Shown: positions 11,581 through 26,259, counted from the stretch's first letter. The stretch: 64,000 nt of DNA from Strigops habroptila (GCF_004027225.2 NC_044279.2:43362744-43426743), one strand, 5' to 3'. Made by a program: numbers and translations. Notes: generated by a model not told the origin, from the letters alone.

Positions 11581-11640
11581 GTGTGTGGTGGTTTTGGTTT
11601 TGTTTTGTTTTGGTTTTTTTTTTGAAAATTTTTTTTTTTT
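11581..11640 (+). repeat. G/T-rich low-complexity tract
   Basis: The stretch is made almost entirely of G and T (GTGTGTGGTGGTTTTGG, then TTTTG units and oligo-T). It is the complement type of the A/C-only tracts seen elsewhere in the intron. Confidence 0.8.
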
Positions 11641-13420
11641 GGAGAGCAAGGAGTATTGGTCTTGCAAAATAATCGTTAGTTGCAGAAGAAGGTTTTCATT
11701 TTTTTTAATTAATTACTTGTAATTAAACTTCTGATCTTTTACATTTTAATAATTAAAGCAGAAGAAAACTTGGGCTTTTTAAAAGCACTTTGACCTGGAT
11801 TAAGGTTCCAGGTAAAAAAATAATTTTTTCCATTAAAAAAATAAGTATAAAAATTAAATGTTGTATGACTGTATAAATAAAGCTTGCTGAATGAAAAAGT
11901 ACTAAAGAGAATGATAAAAAAATTTAATCAAATGAAATAGCAATTTTGTGTATAGCAGCTTTCATTTTGTAGCACACAGTTCTTTATAGCTTCTTTATAA
12001 CACCGATATAGTGGAATAAATTTTCTATTTGTGTGAAAAGACATATCTGTATGTTCTATTTCATTTCGCAGTACATTACTCATCTCTTTTTTGTAAATAA
12101 CTTTTGGTTTGTTAAAAATGTTAATATTTCTCTTTAATAAACATCACACTTCTGGAGATTTCTCAAGGTGCGCATTTTTAGAAGACAGAAGACTTAAGTG
12201 TGGGGAAAGGCCACAATGAAGGTGGTTCCTACTGTTGTCGGCCTCATGCTGAAAAAGCAAAACCCAAGCTGGATCACCCTGGAATACTGTCTATGCTGCT
12301 GTTTGCTGGCAGACATGTTCATGCTCTTCCTGGGCTCTGAAAAGACTGCAGAAAGCAGCTCTGCACTAGCGCTGCATAGCTTCCGCTAGTGTTACGGAGA
12401 TGGTTGTGGGGATGTGGCTCATGGAGCACCGCTGGCAGGTGGAGCCCCAGATGAAAGCTTTATCCACCCAAATGGGCCTGGGGCTGCGTGTATGGATGTG
12501 CCCTGAGCTACTGTGCAAGTCATTACATCTCTTCCTGCTTCTGCTTCCTCTCTTGCTCTCTCTGCCCGAAATGTGATTGCAAACTCTTGGCAGCCAAAAC
12601 GGCATCTTTAGTAGGTTTGTGGCAGCGTGGTGTTGGTATAAATGATGATAAAGGCATCTGGCTATTTTAAAATGATGGCTTGGGCTTAAAGAAGGGAAGT
12701 CTAATGGAAGTTACTTTATATACTCACCCCTTTCCATGGAATTGCTAGATGTTGTTTAGCCAGGGCAGGTTGGCCATGGTTTCTCTTGAGTGTTCTGCTG
12801 TAGCAGTGTACTTCTTTATTTTAATAAAACAAAGTCTCACTAATTCTGTTTTAATTAATGTTGAATGACTAGGTTTGTATGTGGTCAAAGCAGAACCCTG
12901 AATTACCCTGGTGTGTAGACTTTGGTACTTGAAGCTTTATGCCTAGTTGATACAGGGTTAAAAGCAAAACGAAGGATTGAATATCCAGGGATCATGAAGC
13001 TAGTGGGTCCTCTGGAATTTAGAGCTTCTAGCACTTGACAAAGAAACTAATGTAAGGATATTAATAAAAAAGTTGATGTTTATGAGCAAACAAAACTGAT
13101 CTGCTGAGGTACAGTTAAACCTGTGAGAGATTTTGCAGGAAATTTCTCTAGGGGACAGCTCACTCTTTCTTTTTGTTTTCCCCTAGATATTCCAATTGCA
13201 ATCCATTTGTGCAATCCTTTCTGAAAACAATTAAAAGCCATCTCGTTTAGGGACTGAGAGAGTGTCTGATGAGGTGAGGAAAGGATCCCACAAAGAAGAA
13301 AGGCCTTAAAGAATATTGGCTTTCACTTGGTTGTGTGCTGCATATGTAATCTCTTAGCTTGTAATAGTATAAATATTTAGAATTTTACTCTCTTGAAAAA
13401 ATTATAAAAATGACTGTATA

Positions 13421-13492
13421 GGAATACCTGTAGTGTAGTGGACCTGTATATCCGTCTGACACGAAGGTAAGTGCTCAGTCTACTGTAATTCC
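13421..13492 (+). pseudogene. tRNA-Val-like relic (tRNA pseudogene or tRNA-derived fragment)
   Basis: The span is 72 bases, a tRNA length. The D-arm part reads TAGTGTAGTGG, as in vertebrate tRNA-Val. It is followed at the expected place by CCGTCTGACACGAAGGT, resembling the anticodon arm with a GAC-like triplet. The ends GGAAT and ATTCC can still pair as an acceptor stem. The T arm is badly decayed and no B-box GGTTCGAA remains, so it should not be functional. It could be a chance resemblance or a tRNA-derived SINE head. Confidence 0.4.
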
Positions 13493-16400
13493 GAGCTGTT
13501 GACTTGATATGTATGGAAATCAGCAGGTGTTGCAGGAAAAGAGAAGGTTTGCTGCTCTTTACTCAGCTCTAGATCTCTGTGCTCCTTGGGGATAGTGTTG
13601 GAAAAGGAGTCTTGTCTAAGCAGGAAAACTGGATAGTACAGGACTGCAGGTACCATGGTGATGAGTATGATGTACGTATCTTGAAAGGCTCCAATGCAGT
13701 AGCTTGAAGCTAGGATCCACCCTGTTATGCACAGTTTCCAGAGATCACATGCTGTGTGCGATATTTAAATCTACTAACTTGGCTCTATGCTTGGCTTGTT
13801 CTGAACATCCTGCAGACTGAAATTTGTAGATTTTGTTGTGATTCCATGTATTGTAGCTTATTATAGGCAGGGAGTTTCAGTTTGTGTTCGCACTGTGCTA
13901 ATTGTTAATGATGTGAAAAACTGTATGAGCTTATTTTACAGCAAAAAGATTTAAACCTCATTTTCTTACTACTGAATCCTAACATTATAGTACTGTTTTC
14001 TGAATAAGTAAAATTACTTTGAAGCATGAAAATAAAGAACTAAGACACAGGTAAATTTAAGTACAGTAAAGAATAAAGAGTATTAATGCCCGTTCTTTCT
14101 GTAAATATTTAAGGAAAAATCTAAATGATGTGGATGAGAATTTTCAATAATGGGTGAGATAAAAATCAGTTTGTTGAAATTTCGTTTCCTTCCCTTATGA
14201 TCTAGTGTAATTTAAACAATTCTGCTTAAAAGTATAAACTGCACTGGATATTAGTGTGGGCAAGGGTGTAGGGGCATCTGTTCATTGTGTAGCACAGTGG
14301 GAGCAATGGCTGAATGTTTTTGCTTCAGCAAGGGCACTGAGAGCACTTTATTTTGCATACCTCTTTCAAGATTAGAAATTGTGGGGAAACATCTGTGTGT
14401 ACACTATGAAAATTAGCATTATATTTTATGTGCTGCTATAAGTGGTTAGTGAGTGGAGAGTATTTGTTTTCCATCCTCATTTTTTGTGGACTGAAATCCT
14501 CTATAAAATCTGTGAGGTACCAGAGCACAGCCCTGTTAAAGAAGAGCAGATATTGTAGTAATTCTTATCATGAACCTGAAATGGTACCAGTTAGTGCTTT
14601 GCCAAGGGTAAATGAGCACCCCTGTAGAATAAACTGCTCAAGGAAGATTGCTTATCATGCTGTATTTCGTATTGTAAAATGCAAAATGTTCATAACAATG
14701 TGGTTGCATTTAATATGTATATTTAATTGCACATATAATAACAGACATAGTTTTCCATCTTATCTATACTTGCGTGCTGTCTTGTGTTACCCGCAATGCA
14801 GGTCATGGAGGGAGTGAAGGGATGGACCCTGCAATCAGTGGATCTTCCAACAGAGTGATTAAATTAGTATCAAATTATGCCCTCGGGAGTTTCTAAACTC
14901 ATAAATACAGTATGATAAAGCAGTATGGTAATCAGAAAATGCAAGTTGGCTTTTGTTTTCAGAGCACCTTTATTTCTTTACTAATTTTCCTGAATTTCTG
15001 TACAGCAGGAACTTCCACAGTTTTACTTTCTGTAGCAAAAGATCTCTGTTGGCTTTGCAATTTCTGAGTTTTCTTTTTTTCTTCCTGCTGAAGGTTAGAA
15101 GTTAGGTACTTGGGTCACCTTACACTAACCATGTTAAAACTAAATGAGGAAGCAAGCGCAGAGATTGTGTTTCAGGTATTGCTTCAGGAACTGACTAAAC
15201 CTTGATTTAACTGAATTCAATTTAGATTGGCTGAATATTGCTGCTGTTGTAATTAAAGAAAGAAAATTGCAGCTTACTAATCACTAATCTGTTTTTCTGT
15301 ATGTCTTTTGTACCTGCATGAAATTTATTCTTTTTTGTAGTACAAATGAACTCTCCAGCTAAGCAAAGTCAGTGTTTGTGCCTAGATGATTAAGCATTAA
15401 CTATTTCATGCTTATTGGAAAGGAAAAAATTAGCAGATTGGAGAGTAAGATATTACTGGTTAGTAATATCCAAAAAGGGAGGAAAAATATAACCTGACAG
15501 TCTGCTTTAGTGATGATCTGTTTATTGTGTCCTAACTTGGTCAAAGTCAAGATAAAAGCAAATCATTCTGCAGGTTGTGTAAGATGCCAGTAAGAGATAA
15601 AATGGCAGTGTATGCCTTGGCTTTGCTGCTAAGACTTTATTTTTACAAACACTTGGGCATGTGTTCAGCTTTTCAGATGTAAATAGTCCCATTAGATGAA
15701 ATCTGGGTCCAACTGGAGTCAATGGTAAAACCTGTGGCAATTTAAATAAGGCTAGAATTTCATGAATGAGTTCGGTGAGACTACTTGTATGCATAAAGTT
15801 AAACACATGGCTAAGTGTTTGCAGAATAAAGGGCCTGCAAGGATATGATAATAAGACCCTTGCGGTGCAATTTGAAGTCTGACCTGTCTTGCTGTTGCAT
15901 GACGGAGAGCCACAGTGAGGAAGTAGGTGAACCTTTTGGGCATAAACAAACACGGAGTATATAAAACATCATAAATAACTACAATTCATAAAATGCTTGG
16001 TTGGTCCTAAATAATGAAGCAGTGAAAATCTTTATGGGCTGTGCTTGTTCTTGTAATATATTTTTATTTTATATATTTTGGCACAAAGGCATGTAAGGAA
16101 TTAGTATCATTATTATGTTTCGGTATTCAGAAGAACTTGGTAGTGGTAGACGCTTTCTTTTGGAAGGGGAAGGTAAAACAGAAGTTACAGGCTAGCCCTC
16201 TCCCTCCAGGCACAGGAGTCCTGCAGTATTTGATAATTATGTCAACTGTTGTAATCATCATGTATATTAATCACTTAATTTCATATCACGCTTGGTAAAG
16301 AAACACCGTGGGTGTTACCATAACTGTGACGGTTCTCACCATCTGAGGCTTCCCTCTCCAGATGTTTCACCGGTTTGCAAATTTGATTTGGAGCTGCATG

Positions 16401-19400
16401 TGCAGCAAAACAACTGTCATATGTGCTAATAGATCTCTCTCTTTGTCTAGAACATCTTTGCAGAGCCTAGTTTCACATTTCTTGGCGAGAAATATTATTT
16501 GAATGACTGCCCCCTTAATCCTGTGAGATTTAGGTAAGTGCAATTTTCCACGTTTTTGAGGGAGTCCTAATTTACATTTCATAACACACACACACAAGCA
16601 ATTAGCATGAAGTCTTATGACAGGCTGACAGTTCTTTGCTCCTATGCAAACAATTATGCAGCAATGCATGTACAAATAGCGTTATGGGGTGCCCTTTGTG
16701 TGTGCTCACCTGTTTTACCTGGGGCATACTAAAAAGCTGCCTCCTTATTTAATTCTTACTTAAATTCTTATTTAATCTTGACCTGCTCTATTGCACAATT
16801 AATTTTCTTAAAGAGAGAAACAGTGAGGTCTTAAGCAAATAATAGCTACTATTCATTCGTTTAAATTACTTCATTTTGGCATACTGTTGAGGCTATTTTT
16901 TCCTCTGTGCATGGCTTTAAATAAAAGGAACACGACCCCCCCCCAGTGAAGTTAGACTTAGGCTGCAGACTTTCCTTTTGTCTTTCTCTCGTTACACGTG
17001 GGGGTGCAGAACCTTGTCTTTTCTCCAAGTTGGGGACTGATATTGCCAATGTGTTTGGAGAATATAGGAGAACATGCCAGCTCCATTATCCTGCTGATTG
17101 TGCGGTCCAGTTGTTGCTGAGGAATAGACTGGGAAGACTTGGTGTAGTGAGCAAACAGGAAAAAAAGTAAAGCAGCAAGGCAGCACGAGGTTCAGCACTG
17201 GTACAAAGCTCCTCTCAGCTGTTGTGTGCGCAGATATCTGGGGCAAATACTTCCTCACTTACTAGTGTTTGTTGTTTTTTAAATGTTTTGGTCTGTTAAG
17301 ATGCTGATGCAGTTCCATTCACTTCGGTTACATTATCCAACTGGGTGGGGAGTGGTACTTGAGGCTGCTTTCAAGGAGCACTTGAGATTTTCTGCCCCAA
17401 GGAGCTTTTGGACTGAAAGGTACAAGCAGAGCAAGGCATGGAAAAGAGGCAATGCTTGGAAAAGAGGCATGGTATGCATAGTGGTCCTGTGTGCTAGAGA
17501 CTGTGTTGCTTTTGCAGGTACAAGGGCCATCTAAATGTTATGGTGGTAGTGAAGGAAGGTCTGGAGAAAGAAGAAGGAAGACAGAAGGTATAACAGGGCA
17601 GGCTGAAATGTGATATAACTCTTGGTGGCTCTTAGGTGCGTGTGATGCAGAAGATCCAAATCCACTACACAAATTGGGAGAAAAATTGCTCTCAGCCTGT
17701 GAATGCTGCTAGTGCATTTTCTGAAAGAGAAATTATCCCTAGACTTTGGCAGTCCCAACTGTTTTTGCTGTATCAAGCCAGGCTGGGTCAAACTGCTTAA
17801 GCCAAGAATGCGTGCCTCTCTGAAATCTGAGATAGATCACACCGCCATCAGCACGGTCAACAGCTCTGAAAGGAGTGACCATTACTAGCGTAAGTGGGGA
17901 TAAGCAATCTGTGCTGACAATCTGGTCACAGGGTACCAGGGAAGCTTGTCTAGAGAGGTCTCTGTGGATTTCAGTCCTGTCTTTCATGACTTTTGAGCTT
18001 GCTTTTCTAACCTGTTCTCTCTCCATCTCCCTGGGTGGTTTTTTTTTCTCTCATGTTTCCTTCAATGGAAAGCTAATAAGACATATACAGAAAACAGACA
18101 CTGGAACCAAAGTAGGAAAAAGGAGCAATGGCTTAGTTAATATGGTTAGGCCCATTCAAGGAGAAAGACACAATGGGTACTAAAAAAGAGATAAATTGTT
18201 TGGGAAGGGAAAATGAATAAAGCAATATAGCTGAAGACAGAGGCTTAGCTGTGGCTGTGCAAAAACTAGATTGCTGCAGAAGCTACAGTCTTGTGGCTGC
18301 CTTGTTTAGCTATTCCTCACACTAAGTCCTAGTTTGGGACAGATGGTGATGATGCGAAGCACTGCTGCTTTGAGCTGGTCCTTGCCAAGGCTGCTGTGTG
18401 GCTAATGAAGCACTAGGTTTTAACCTAGTCTTGGCAATAGTGGTTTGGCTGGAAGGCCAAGCCAAGCTATCAGCAGAGACAATACTATACTATTTTTAGG
18501 GCTATGTATATGAAGAAATAGTTGATGATATAAAGCTATAGAAACTCTTGGAAAGTGGCACTGTGCCTTGTGCTTTGAGTACTTTGAAGAAGTTTTCAAG
18601 TCCCTCTCAACATGAGAATTGACTGTGAGTTTCAAACATACCATTGCACAGCATGTGGCATTAATTTATTACTCCATTATTAGATGAAATGTTATGAATC
18701 AAACACGTATTCTTCTCCCTGTATTTGCTTAGGTTATTGCTATAGAAGACAAACATGCATCTTTAGTTCCACGTAAATAGGCTTTTTTCTTTCTTTTTGG
18801 ACTTAATATTCTTTACTGCCATGTCTTAAAGGACAAATGAAAACTTAATTTTTACATTTAATAAAATAAATGATTTGTAAGGACACATTATACTCCCAGG
18901 CCTCCAAGACTTGTGGTCTGAAACTGGAAATGTAGCCACAACCAATGTATTCTCTGACCAGCTCAATGTGGAGTTGTACTGAAATGTTTGGTGGCTGCTT
19001 TCAGGAATGTTGAATGAAGATTTAAAAAATTTCCTGCATTTCCCTACACGTCACCTGACTTTTGATGCTGGCACGAGCTTGGTAGAAATGCATTATGTAA
19101 TTAGACTGCTGTCAATTTATCATGAAAAACAGAATAGTGATACTTGCTAGTTCGTGTATCTTCCTCTCTCAACCTAAAGCAGGAAGAAAATACACAGAGA
19201 TTTTTATGCCAGCATCGTTTGTTTGTTTGTTTTTTAATATGCCATTTTCTTAGACGGGGGAATGCTTTAGAAGTGCTAATGGCTATGCCTATGTTCAGCT
19301 TTAGCTGATACGGCATTTCTTATAGTACGTCTGTATTCTGTGCATGGTGAGATCGGGATTTGTGCATAGTGCAGAACTGGTCTGCAAATGGCATGGGAGC

Positions 19401-20447
19401 AGCCTGCTCACAAAGGTGAGCCAGTAACAGCTACCTGGAAAGTTGTCTTGGGAGTCTATTCAGGTAGTAAGTATACAGTAGCAATATTCAGAAGGCAATA
19501 AAAAGACCTATTATATGTGAAAGTAAAAAAATACATTGTGAGCATTCAGGAATGCTAATACTTTTCAAAGTATGATTTAATCACTTGCTTTGTTTAACTG
19601 TCTTAAGTTCAAGTAGCAATAATACTCTGTTTTCAAGATTTAACAAAAGTTTTGGAGACCCTGCAAATGTGAGGGGCAACTGCAATGTTTGTCCAGCCTA
19701 ATAGAGGACTAAAAGCAGGAAATCATCCATGGTTATAGCTGACATATGGTCAGCACATACTCTTGAATTCCTCTGAGGTCTAAATATACTTGCAGAGTCT
19801 GAGCTGAAACATCATTGTATTTTTGTCTCAGTGTTAATCTCAGTTACTTGGATGTAGACATTTCTGGCATATGCTAGAGTTGTGGCTCCGTGTTCAGGGC
19901 AGATGCAGCCAGAAAGCTGAGATGGAGACCAGTACCACAATTAGTCAATAAATGGCTTATCTGCAGTATGGGTGGTTCAAAAATATAAACTATATCCTTT
20001 CTGATTTATTATCGTACCTTGAGTTTTGAAGCAGTCAGATCTTTCTAGAGTTGAGTCCTTGCTCTCTGAGAGACTATACAAATGGAAACTGTCCCAGACC
20101 TAAAGTGCTTGTCATTCAGACTCTTATTCTGGAACAAATACCCCACCCAAAACCAACATACTTCATATCTACCCCTGCCCATTTTATATTTTACTTAGTA
20201 GAATTGCTTATATAAACCTGAACATTGGTATGGTTGTCTTATTTTTTTTAAGAACATAAATATCGTAGAGATTTTGCTCATGGTTTATTTCTGATTACTT
20301 CATGTTGTGGGCATTGATGAGGTAATGGAAATCTGTATCTGGAATGTTGATGGGGGGAAAACAAATTATGTGCAATGTTTTTCATCAACTGTAATTAAAG
20401 GAATGACTATTACAATCAAAATTTAATTGTACTTAGTAAAGGATTGC
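13493..20447 (+). other. TMTC2: TMTC2 intron 1, unique sequence
   Basis: No gene seen. An 18-base imperfect tandem repeat lies at 17436-17471. A short (AC)n run lies near 16584-16596, and a C-run near 16937. Otherwise it is unremarkable intronic DNA. Confidence 0.6.
17436..17471 (+). repeat. 18-bp tandem repeat, two units
   Basis: The units at 17436-17453 and 17454-17471 share the core GGAAAAGAGGCA, with mismatches at the edges. It is a small local duplication. Confidence 0.7.
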
Positions 20448-20474
20448 TTTTTTTTTTTTTTTTTTTTTTTTTTT
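20448..20474 (+). repeat. Poly-T, 27 bases
   Basis: An uninterrupted run of T, followed by a short, less AT-biased stretch containing CGCGCC. It could be the oligo-A tail of a minus-strand retrocopy, but I did not recognise the adjacent sequence or see a clear target-site duplication. Confidence 0.85.
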
Positions 20475-23400
20475 GGTAGTGTATCCAAATCGCGCCCTTA
20501 CAACTTTACGAGAAAGCTCTTGGGAAACTATATTTTGCTTCTTCAGTGTACCTGTCTCTAGTAGAAAAGGGGATTCAATGCTTTTTTAAGGTAGTTACAT
20601 TTCTTAAATCACTGAACCAAAGTGCCATGGTTAATGTTAATAAATATTTACTGTGGTTTTAAGCTTGGAATGATCAGTAGTGCCATGACCTAGTCTGTGG
20701 GTTTACCTGAGGTGGTAGTGTGAGGCTTCAGAGTGATACATTTGAAGTTGTGCTCATCCATTGATTTACCGAATAAAATTTCCACCTTTATCTAAGACAC
20801 GCCTGTAGCCTTAGGTAGGTAGATAATTTTATGCATATTTTTGAAGTGGTATTTTGCTAAGTCTTTTCCTTTTTAATTGCTTTAACATTACTTCCCTCTG
20901 TGTGCTTGGTTTGGGATTTTTTTTTTCCTCTTTTTTATCTTCCAGTCCTAATCATCTAGTGTTAGAAGAACTGTTGTTTTCAATATCAAACAAAACCAAA
21001 ACCCTACCAGAAAAGAAGGTTGGGAGCAAAAGCAGTTTTGCATCATCACAGACCATGAACTGTGAAAGTAATACAAGCTCAACTAATCTTCTTTACATGT
21101 CAATATGAAATTTTTTCTGTTTCCTGTTTCTCTGTTCGATTTATTTAGTTAGTTAGTTTGTTTGCTTTATCTGTATCTGCTTGTTCTTTCCTGCCTCACA
21201 ATTAGATTACACCTCCTGTGGGCTGAGGACAAACCTGCTTGGAGCTTGTACAGTGTCTTGAGGGAAGGTGGCTTCACTGATGGGTTGGATTCTTTAAATG
21301 TTGTTACTTTGTTCTCTGAACCGATCTTTGTTTTGCTGATGCTTATAATTCCTGTAACCTGCTGCCTCTCACTTATGTAAGCATTTGGTAAGGAAGAGTG
21401 TCAAGATTTTATGTTGGTGAATACCAGTAACAGTGTCTCTTCTGTACTACATGAAGTTCTTGAACACAGCATAAAATAGAAAAATAATAGGAAACAGTGG
21501 TGCTTATGTAAAATACATGCTGCTCATGAATTTTGTTCATGAGCTGCTTGCTGTACACTCTCCAGGACACCTTTGCCAGCAGGGCAAATCTGTGAGGTTC
21601 TTCTGTTTATCAGGCCACCTTTAGATTGGTAGCATTGTCATGGCAGTCTCAAGGATATGCTGGTTTCCCAAGAGTGGTTGCTGCATGACAGCCTCTCTGA
21701 AGGTGCTTGGCTTTTCCTCCCCTGCCTGCTCTGCTCAGATAATCCTGCAGCAGCTGTTAGTGTTTCCCTTTGATTTCTTGGGCTTCAGCAAAGCTGCAGG
21801 GGTACGAGAAACCTAGCCCTGACCCCTGCTGAGCTGATAGAGATAAGAACAGCATCATTGCCTGTCAAACCTGCATGCCATTGCCCTATTTCAGCTGAGT
21901 GAATGTTGGGGATTTGTTTTCCAAGGATGCGCTCCCCCCGCCATGGCTGATCCCAGTGATGGCAGCTGTGTGTACCCTGTGCCGGGTGTCGCTGCGGGTG
22001 GGGTATAGATTAATGATATGCTGTCAGCAGTCCCCTGTGATTGCATTCCTCCTTGGGAGAGCCGGAAGGAGAAGGTGGGTGTTTGTAGGTCAGGTTATGC
22101 TCAAATGAGATTGGTTCTGCAGAAAGTGTCATCAGTGGAGGTCTGTGGGGGAGCTGAGAGCTAGTCAGCAGCGAGATCAAAAATAGAGAGCTGCCAAGTT
22201 GGTCCTGTGTTATTGGGGGCTGTTTGCCAGGCTCAGTGGAAAAAACATCCCTTATTTTAAATGTCTCACTGTCCATGAAGTAAACATGTCTCTTAAGCTT
22301 TCCTCTTATTTTTACCTTCAGCATGGATTTGTGAGCTTTGGAAGGGTACTCTGCGGTTGATTCACCTCTTTTCCTACAATGCATCCTCAATGAACTGATT
22401 TACAAGTGACAATGTATAATCTGCAGTGTGAGGAGGCTGGCAGTGAGAAGGGTAGGGGGTCATCTCAGGGGGGTTAAAACATTCCCTAAATACTGATAGA
22501 CAGTTAGAACATATACCATTTGGATTAACTGCCTCCACTTTATAAATGTACCTAGTTATCTGCTAAAATATTTTTTTTCTCTACAGGTAAAAAACCTAAT
22601 GTTCTCATTCCAACTTAATATGGATTAATTTTTATTAGCACAGTCTACTTTCTCTTTTAGTTTTGATTTAATGTTCAACTCTCCTAGGTAGATTCAGTAG
22701 TTCCAGCATTTGAACCTAGTATGTGAGAGCTTTTAAAGCATATAGGTATTGCTCATTTGCCTTTTCTAGAGCTTCCATGTCATTCTGTTTAATAATATTT
22801 TTTTAAAGGCTAGAAATGTAGAGGGATGATGCAAAGGTTATCCGTTATTATTTCAACCTCCTTTTTGAGGAGCTGAACTTTGCATTAACCCCGCAACCCT
22901 ACAGTCCCTCTAAACTGCTAACATGCAGCAATAATCCCAGCGTAATTGCTGAAGGGTACATGTAAAAGACTTAAAAATGTGTTTCTGCACAGATTTGTGA
23001 AGTCGTGAGATTAAAAATGTATATTCCTCGCTAGGTTTTTGCCATTATCAAAATGTCAAGATTGTGGCTTTTTTACTATGCAGGTGGTGTAAAGCTGTGC
23101 TGTGACCCTTCCATGAGGCATCAGAAATTGCTTTCTGAAAATGTTTTAAGCTCTGAGGTCACTTGGTCTTGGAGTACTTCTCTTTGTCCTGATGCTGGCG
23201 GTGCTGATCTGACAAGCTGCAGGTGAAGGCAGCGGCTGGAGGGTCCCCATTCATGGTGCTGTTGGGGACCTTGAGCAGCCTAATCCAAAACCTGCGCATG
23301 GGCATGGGAACCTCAGCTGCTGATGCACCCTGTAAGCATTAGTACTAAGTGCTTTTTGCACAGTGTTATGAATGCCATTCTATCAGTGTTTAAAAAGCAG

Positions 23401-26259
23401 AGTGAAACAGAGCCCTTTGTGATTGTTCACTCCTTTGTGTGCCTCGTGGATTCCTAATCAGAAAACACCCTAATGTGTCTGTTCTTTTCCCTTCTTTTAA
23501 AGCAGTCAGAAATGTGGATTTATATATTGGAAAGGGGAGTCTGTCTTTTATCCCTTTCCATTTTCATATCAAAAAAATGATAGGAAAGAAGGAGAGACAG
23601 ATGCAGTGTTTGAATTAATCTTCCCCTGTTTTTGAAAAGGGCTTTTTCACATGTTGTGTGTGTAACTTCGAGCATGCTGCACCATGACGGTGGGAGTTGT
23701 GGATGGTGGCTAAAATCTGATCCACCTTTGACCTTTTTTTACTCAGCCTAGCCAAGCTTTACTCTGCTGTGCCAGACCTGCAGGTCTTCCAGATTTACAG
23801 CCTCTAATCCAGGGCAATTTTCAGGCATTCCAGTTTGTGGTATTCCCTATTTGCCCAAATGTTAAACTTTTATATCCCTTTGTATTCCTCCTGTTTTAGG
23901 AGATAATGTACAGCTTTATGTTTATCCAGATTTTTCTATTGTGTTGCATTGTGGTTTTCTACCTTCCTCAGATTTTTCTCCCTTACTGTCAAAAACCTAA
24001 CTGATAATTCCCTCTTTTTTACAGCAGTTTTGAAAATGACCTTGGAAAAAATAATGACACAGAAGTGCTGTTGGTCAGGCAGCTTTGCCTAAGTCTTTGC
24101 ATTAGGCTGGGCACTGCTGGCTGTAATGGAGGCAAATCTACTGGCAAGTGCTTCAAGGGCAATATATATATTTTTCCCTCTTCAGGTATTTTCTGGATTT
24201 GATATTTACTCAAGTATTTCTCCTTTGTAGTGGTTTTAGTTTTGTATTGCTGATCAGTATTACTGACAATGCAACACATGAAGAGATCTGCTTAGTTTTA
24301 AGATTTTTTTGTGAATAGTTGACTATATTGTTGCAAGATCAGCCTTTCACAGCGTGCCTTCGTTTGTTTGTTTGGTTGTTTGACCTACCAAGACAACAGG
24401 CTAAGCACAATTTCAGCTTTAAACTTGTGCCAGTTATATGCGCAGATGGAGAAAACCTGTTGCATACTTGTGCTTCAGGGTGGGCGTTCCTGCAGTACAG
24501 ATGTGGGTAAGCAGAAGGAACATTTGCATTTGCTTAGTTTTGAGTTTTGTTTCAAATTCTGCTTCTGAGGACCTTCTCTTTAGCTCTGTGGTGTTTGTCT
24601 CCTGAATAGGTGTGTAGAAGAACCAGCAGGTGAATTACTGGTTTCACAGTAATGTACTTTTAACTGAGTGGTGTAAGCTCTTAAATTGTGTATGATCTGT
24701 TTGGTGTTTCAAATCCATTCTAGAAGAGATACTCAGCAGATGTATTGTAACTAGACTCTATTGGAAAAGGTTACAGTCTGGAGAGGAATGTCCACTCTGT
24801 TCTTTAAATCTCCTTCCATTAAAAGTTTCCTTTGTTGCCAAGGAAATAAAGCTGTGATTATGTTATAGGGCTGACAGTTCTAATAATTCATATTCCCAGA
24901 ACAAGACTAACCTTGTTAAACTGTTGAGGATGGTGTAAAATTCAAAGACTCTTATTATTTTGGTACTGTCTTGTTCTTACTTTACCTCTTCATAGCAAGA
25001 CGTGTTATTTCCATCCCTCTCTTTTTTCATTTAATCCATATGCTTAGGAAATAAGACAGAGACTGTGGTTGCTCTCTCTGTACTTATGATGCTTGCTTAA
25101 GGGCCATTGGACTTATAGTTTTACTATGTACACTGGGAAGGAGGAGGAAGCAAACAGGTATCTGCGCTCACGGTAAAATGATGCTAATTCAAATGTTGGT
25201 CACTTTTCCGAATCTTCTAATTTGGAACATCAGTGTAAGACTCAGGAGTGAGCAATTTCCAGTGAGACCAAGATGCTGCATCTTCATCCTCTAGCCACAG
25301 CTGTTTCTAAGAAAGAGAGGAGAGGTGATATTTTTCCTTACTTTTGAAACTGGCAAACGATGATGGCCATTTTATTGAATAAAGATGAAACCCAAGTGTA
25401 GGCAGTCTGAATTCTATTATTTTTTCTGCTATGCTTGTAGTTGGTGCACTTTTGAGCAGGTAGTCCTGAGTGGTATCAAATACCAGGAGCTTTTGAGATT
25501 CATGGAAAACATTCTATTAGTATGTATTAGTATTAAAATGTCTCAAAAAAGCATGTTATCTGCGAGGCAAGAGGGAGCCTTTCTTTCATTATGAATGATG
25601 CCAAACTGCACCACAACACTGCATTTGAAGCTATTAGCAACTGCACTGTCTTGCTGTGTAGCCTATTTCTGAATGATGTAGTAATAGTATGAGCAAGATT
25701 TATTTTGCCTGTCGTCTTAAAATATTTAGGTCTGATGGAAGGTGGTTATGAGGGAGAGAATGTTGCTCGAAGGGAACAAAGATGGGCAGCTCCTGAGGGC
25801 TCAGTGAATTTCCTTGTGAGAGAGACTTCTCCCCTTCTCTGTCTCCATTCGTAATGGTTAAGTATTTTAAATCAAATGTTCACTTCTTCTACATGTGTGA
25901 TACAGTTCTCTCCTTTAACTTGAGTATAGTTGTTATTAATAACCTTTGGAAATAATTATCTCGTGGTAAGGGGTGAATACTGACTCCTTGGTTTAAATAA
26001 CCAAGATATTAAAGGTGGCCAAATAGCCTGGCTAAAATACACAGAATGCATCAAGTTAACCTTTGTTTTAAAAAAGTCTTCCTTTGCCTGAATTCTTCAT
26101 TGGAAGACTATCCTGTAGAAAGAGAAGGTAGAGAGGCTAGTGTTATAGCTGATATACTGTATATGCAAATACCAGGATTACTAAAAAAAAAAAATAAATA
26201 TCATAACAAAATCAATGGCGTAGCTTTTATCCTGCTTCCTTAGCCCTGGTTTTCGTGTT

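Larger units (their letters stand above)
7182..13420 (+). other. TMTC2: TMTC2 intron 1, unique sequence
   Basis: No gene seen. It contains a short tandem duplication near 8640, a perfect hairpin at 10402-10429 and a G/T-rich tract at 11581-11640, each listed separately. The remainder is AT-rich intronic DNA with scattered stops in all frames. Confidence 0.6.
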
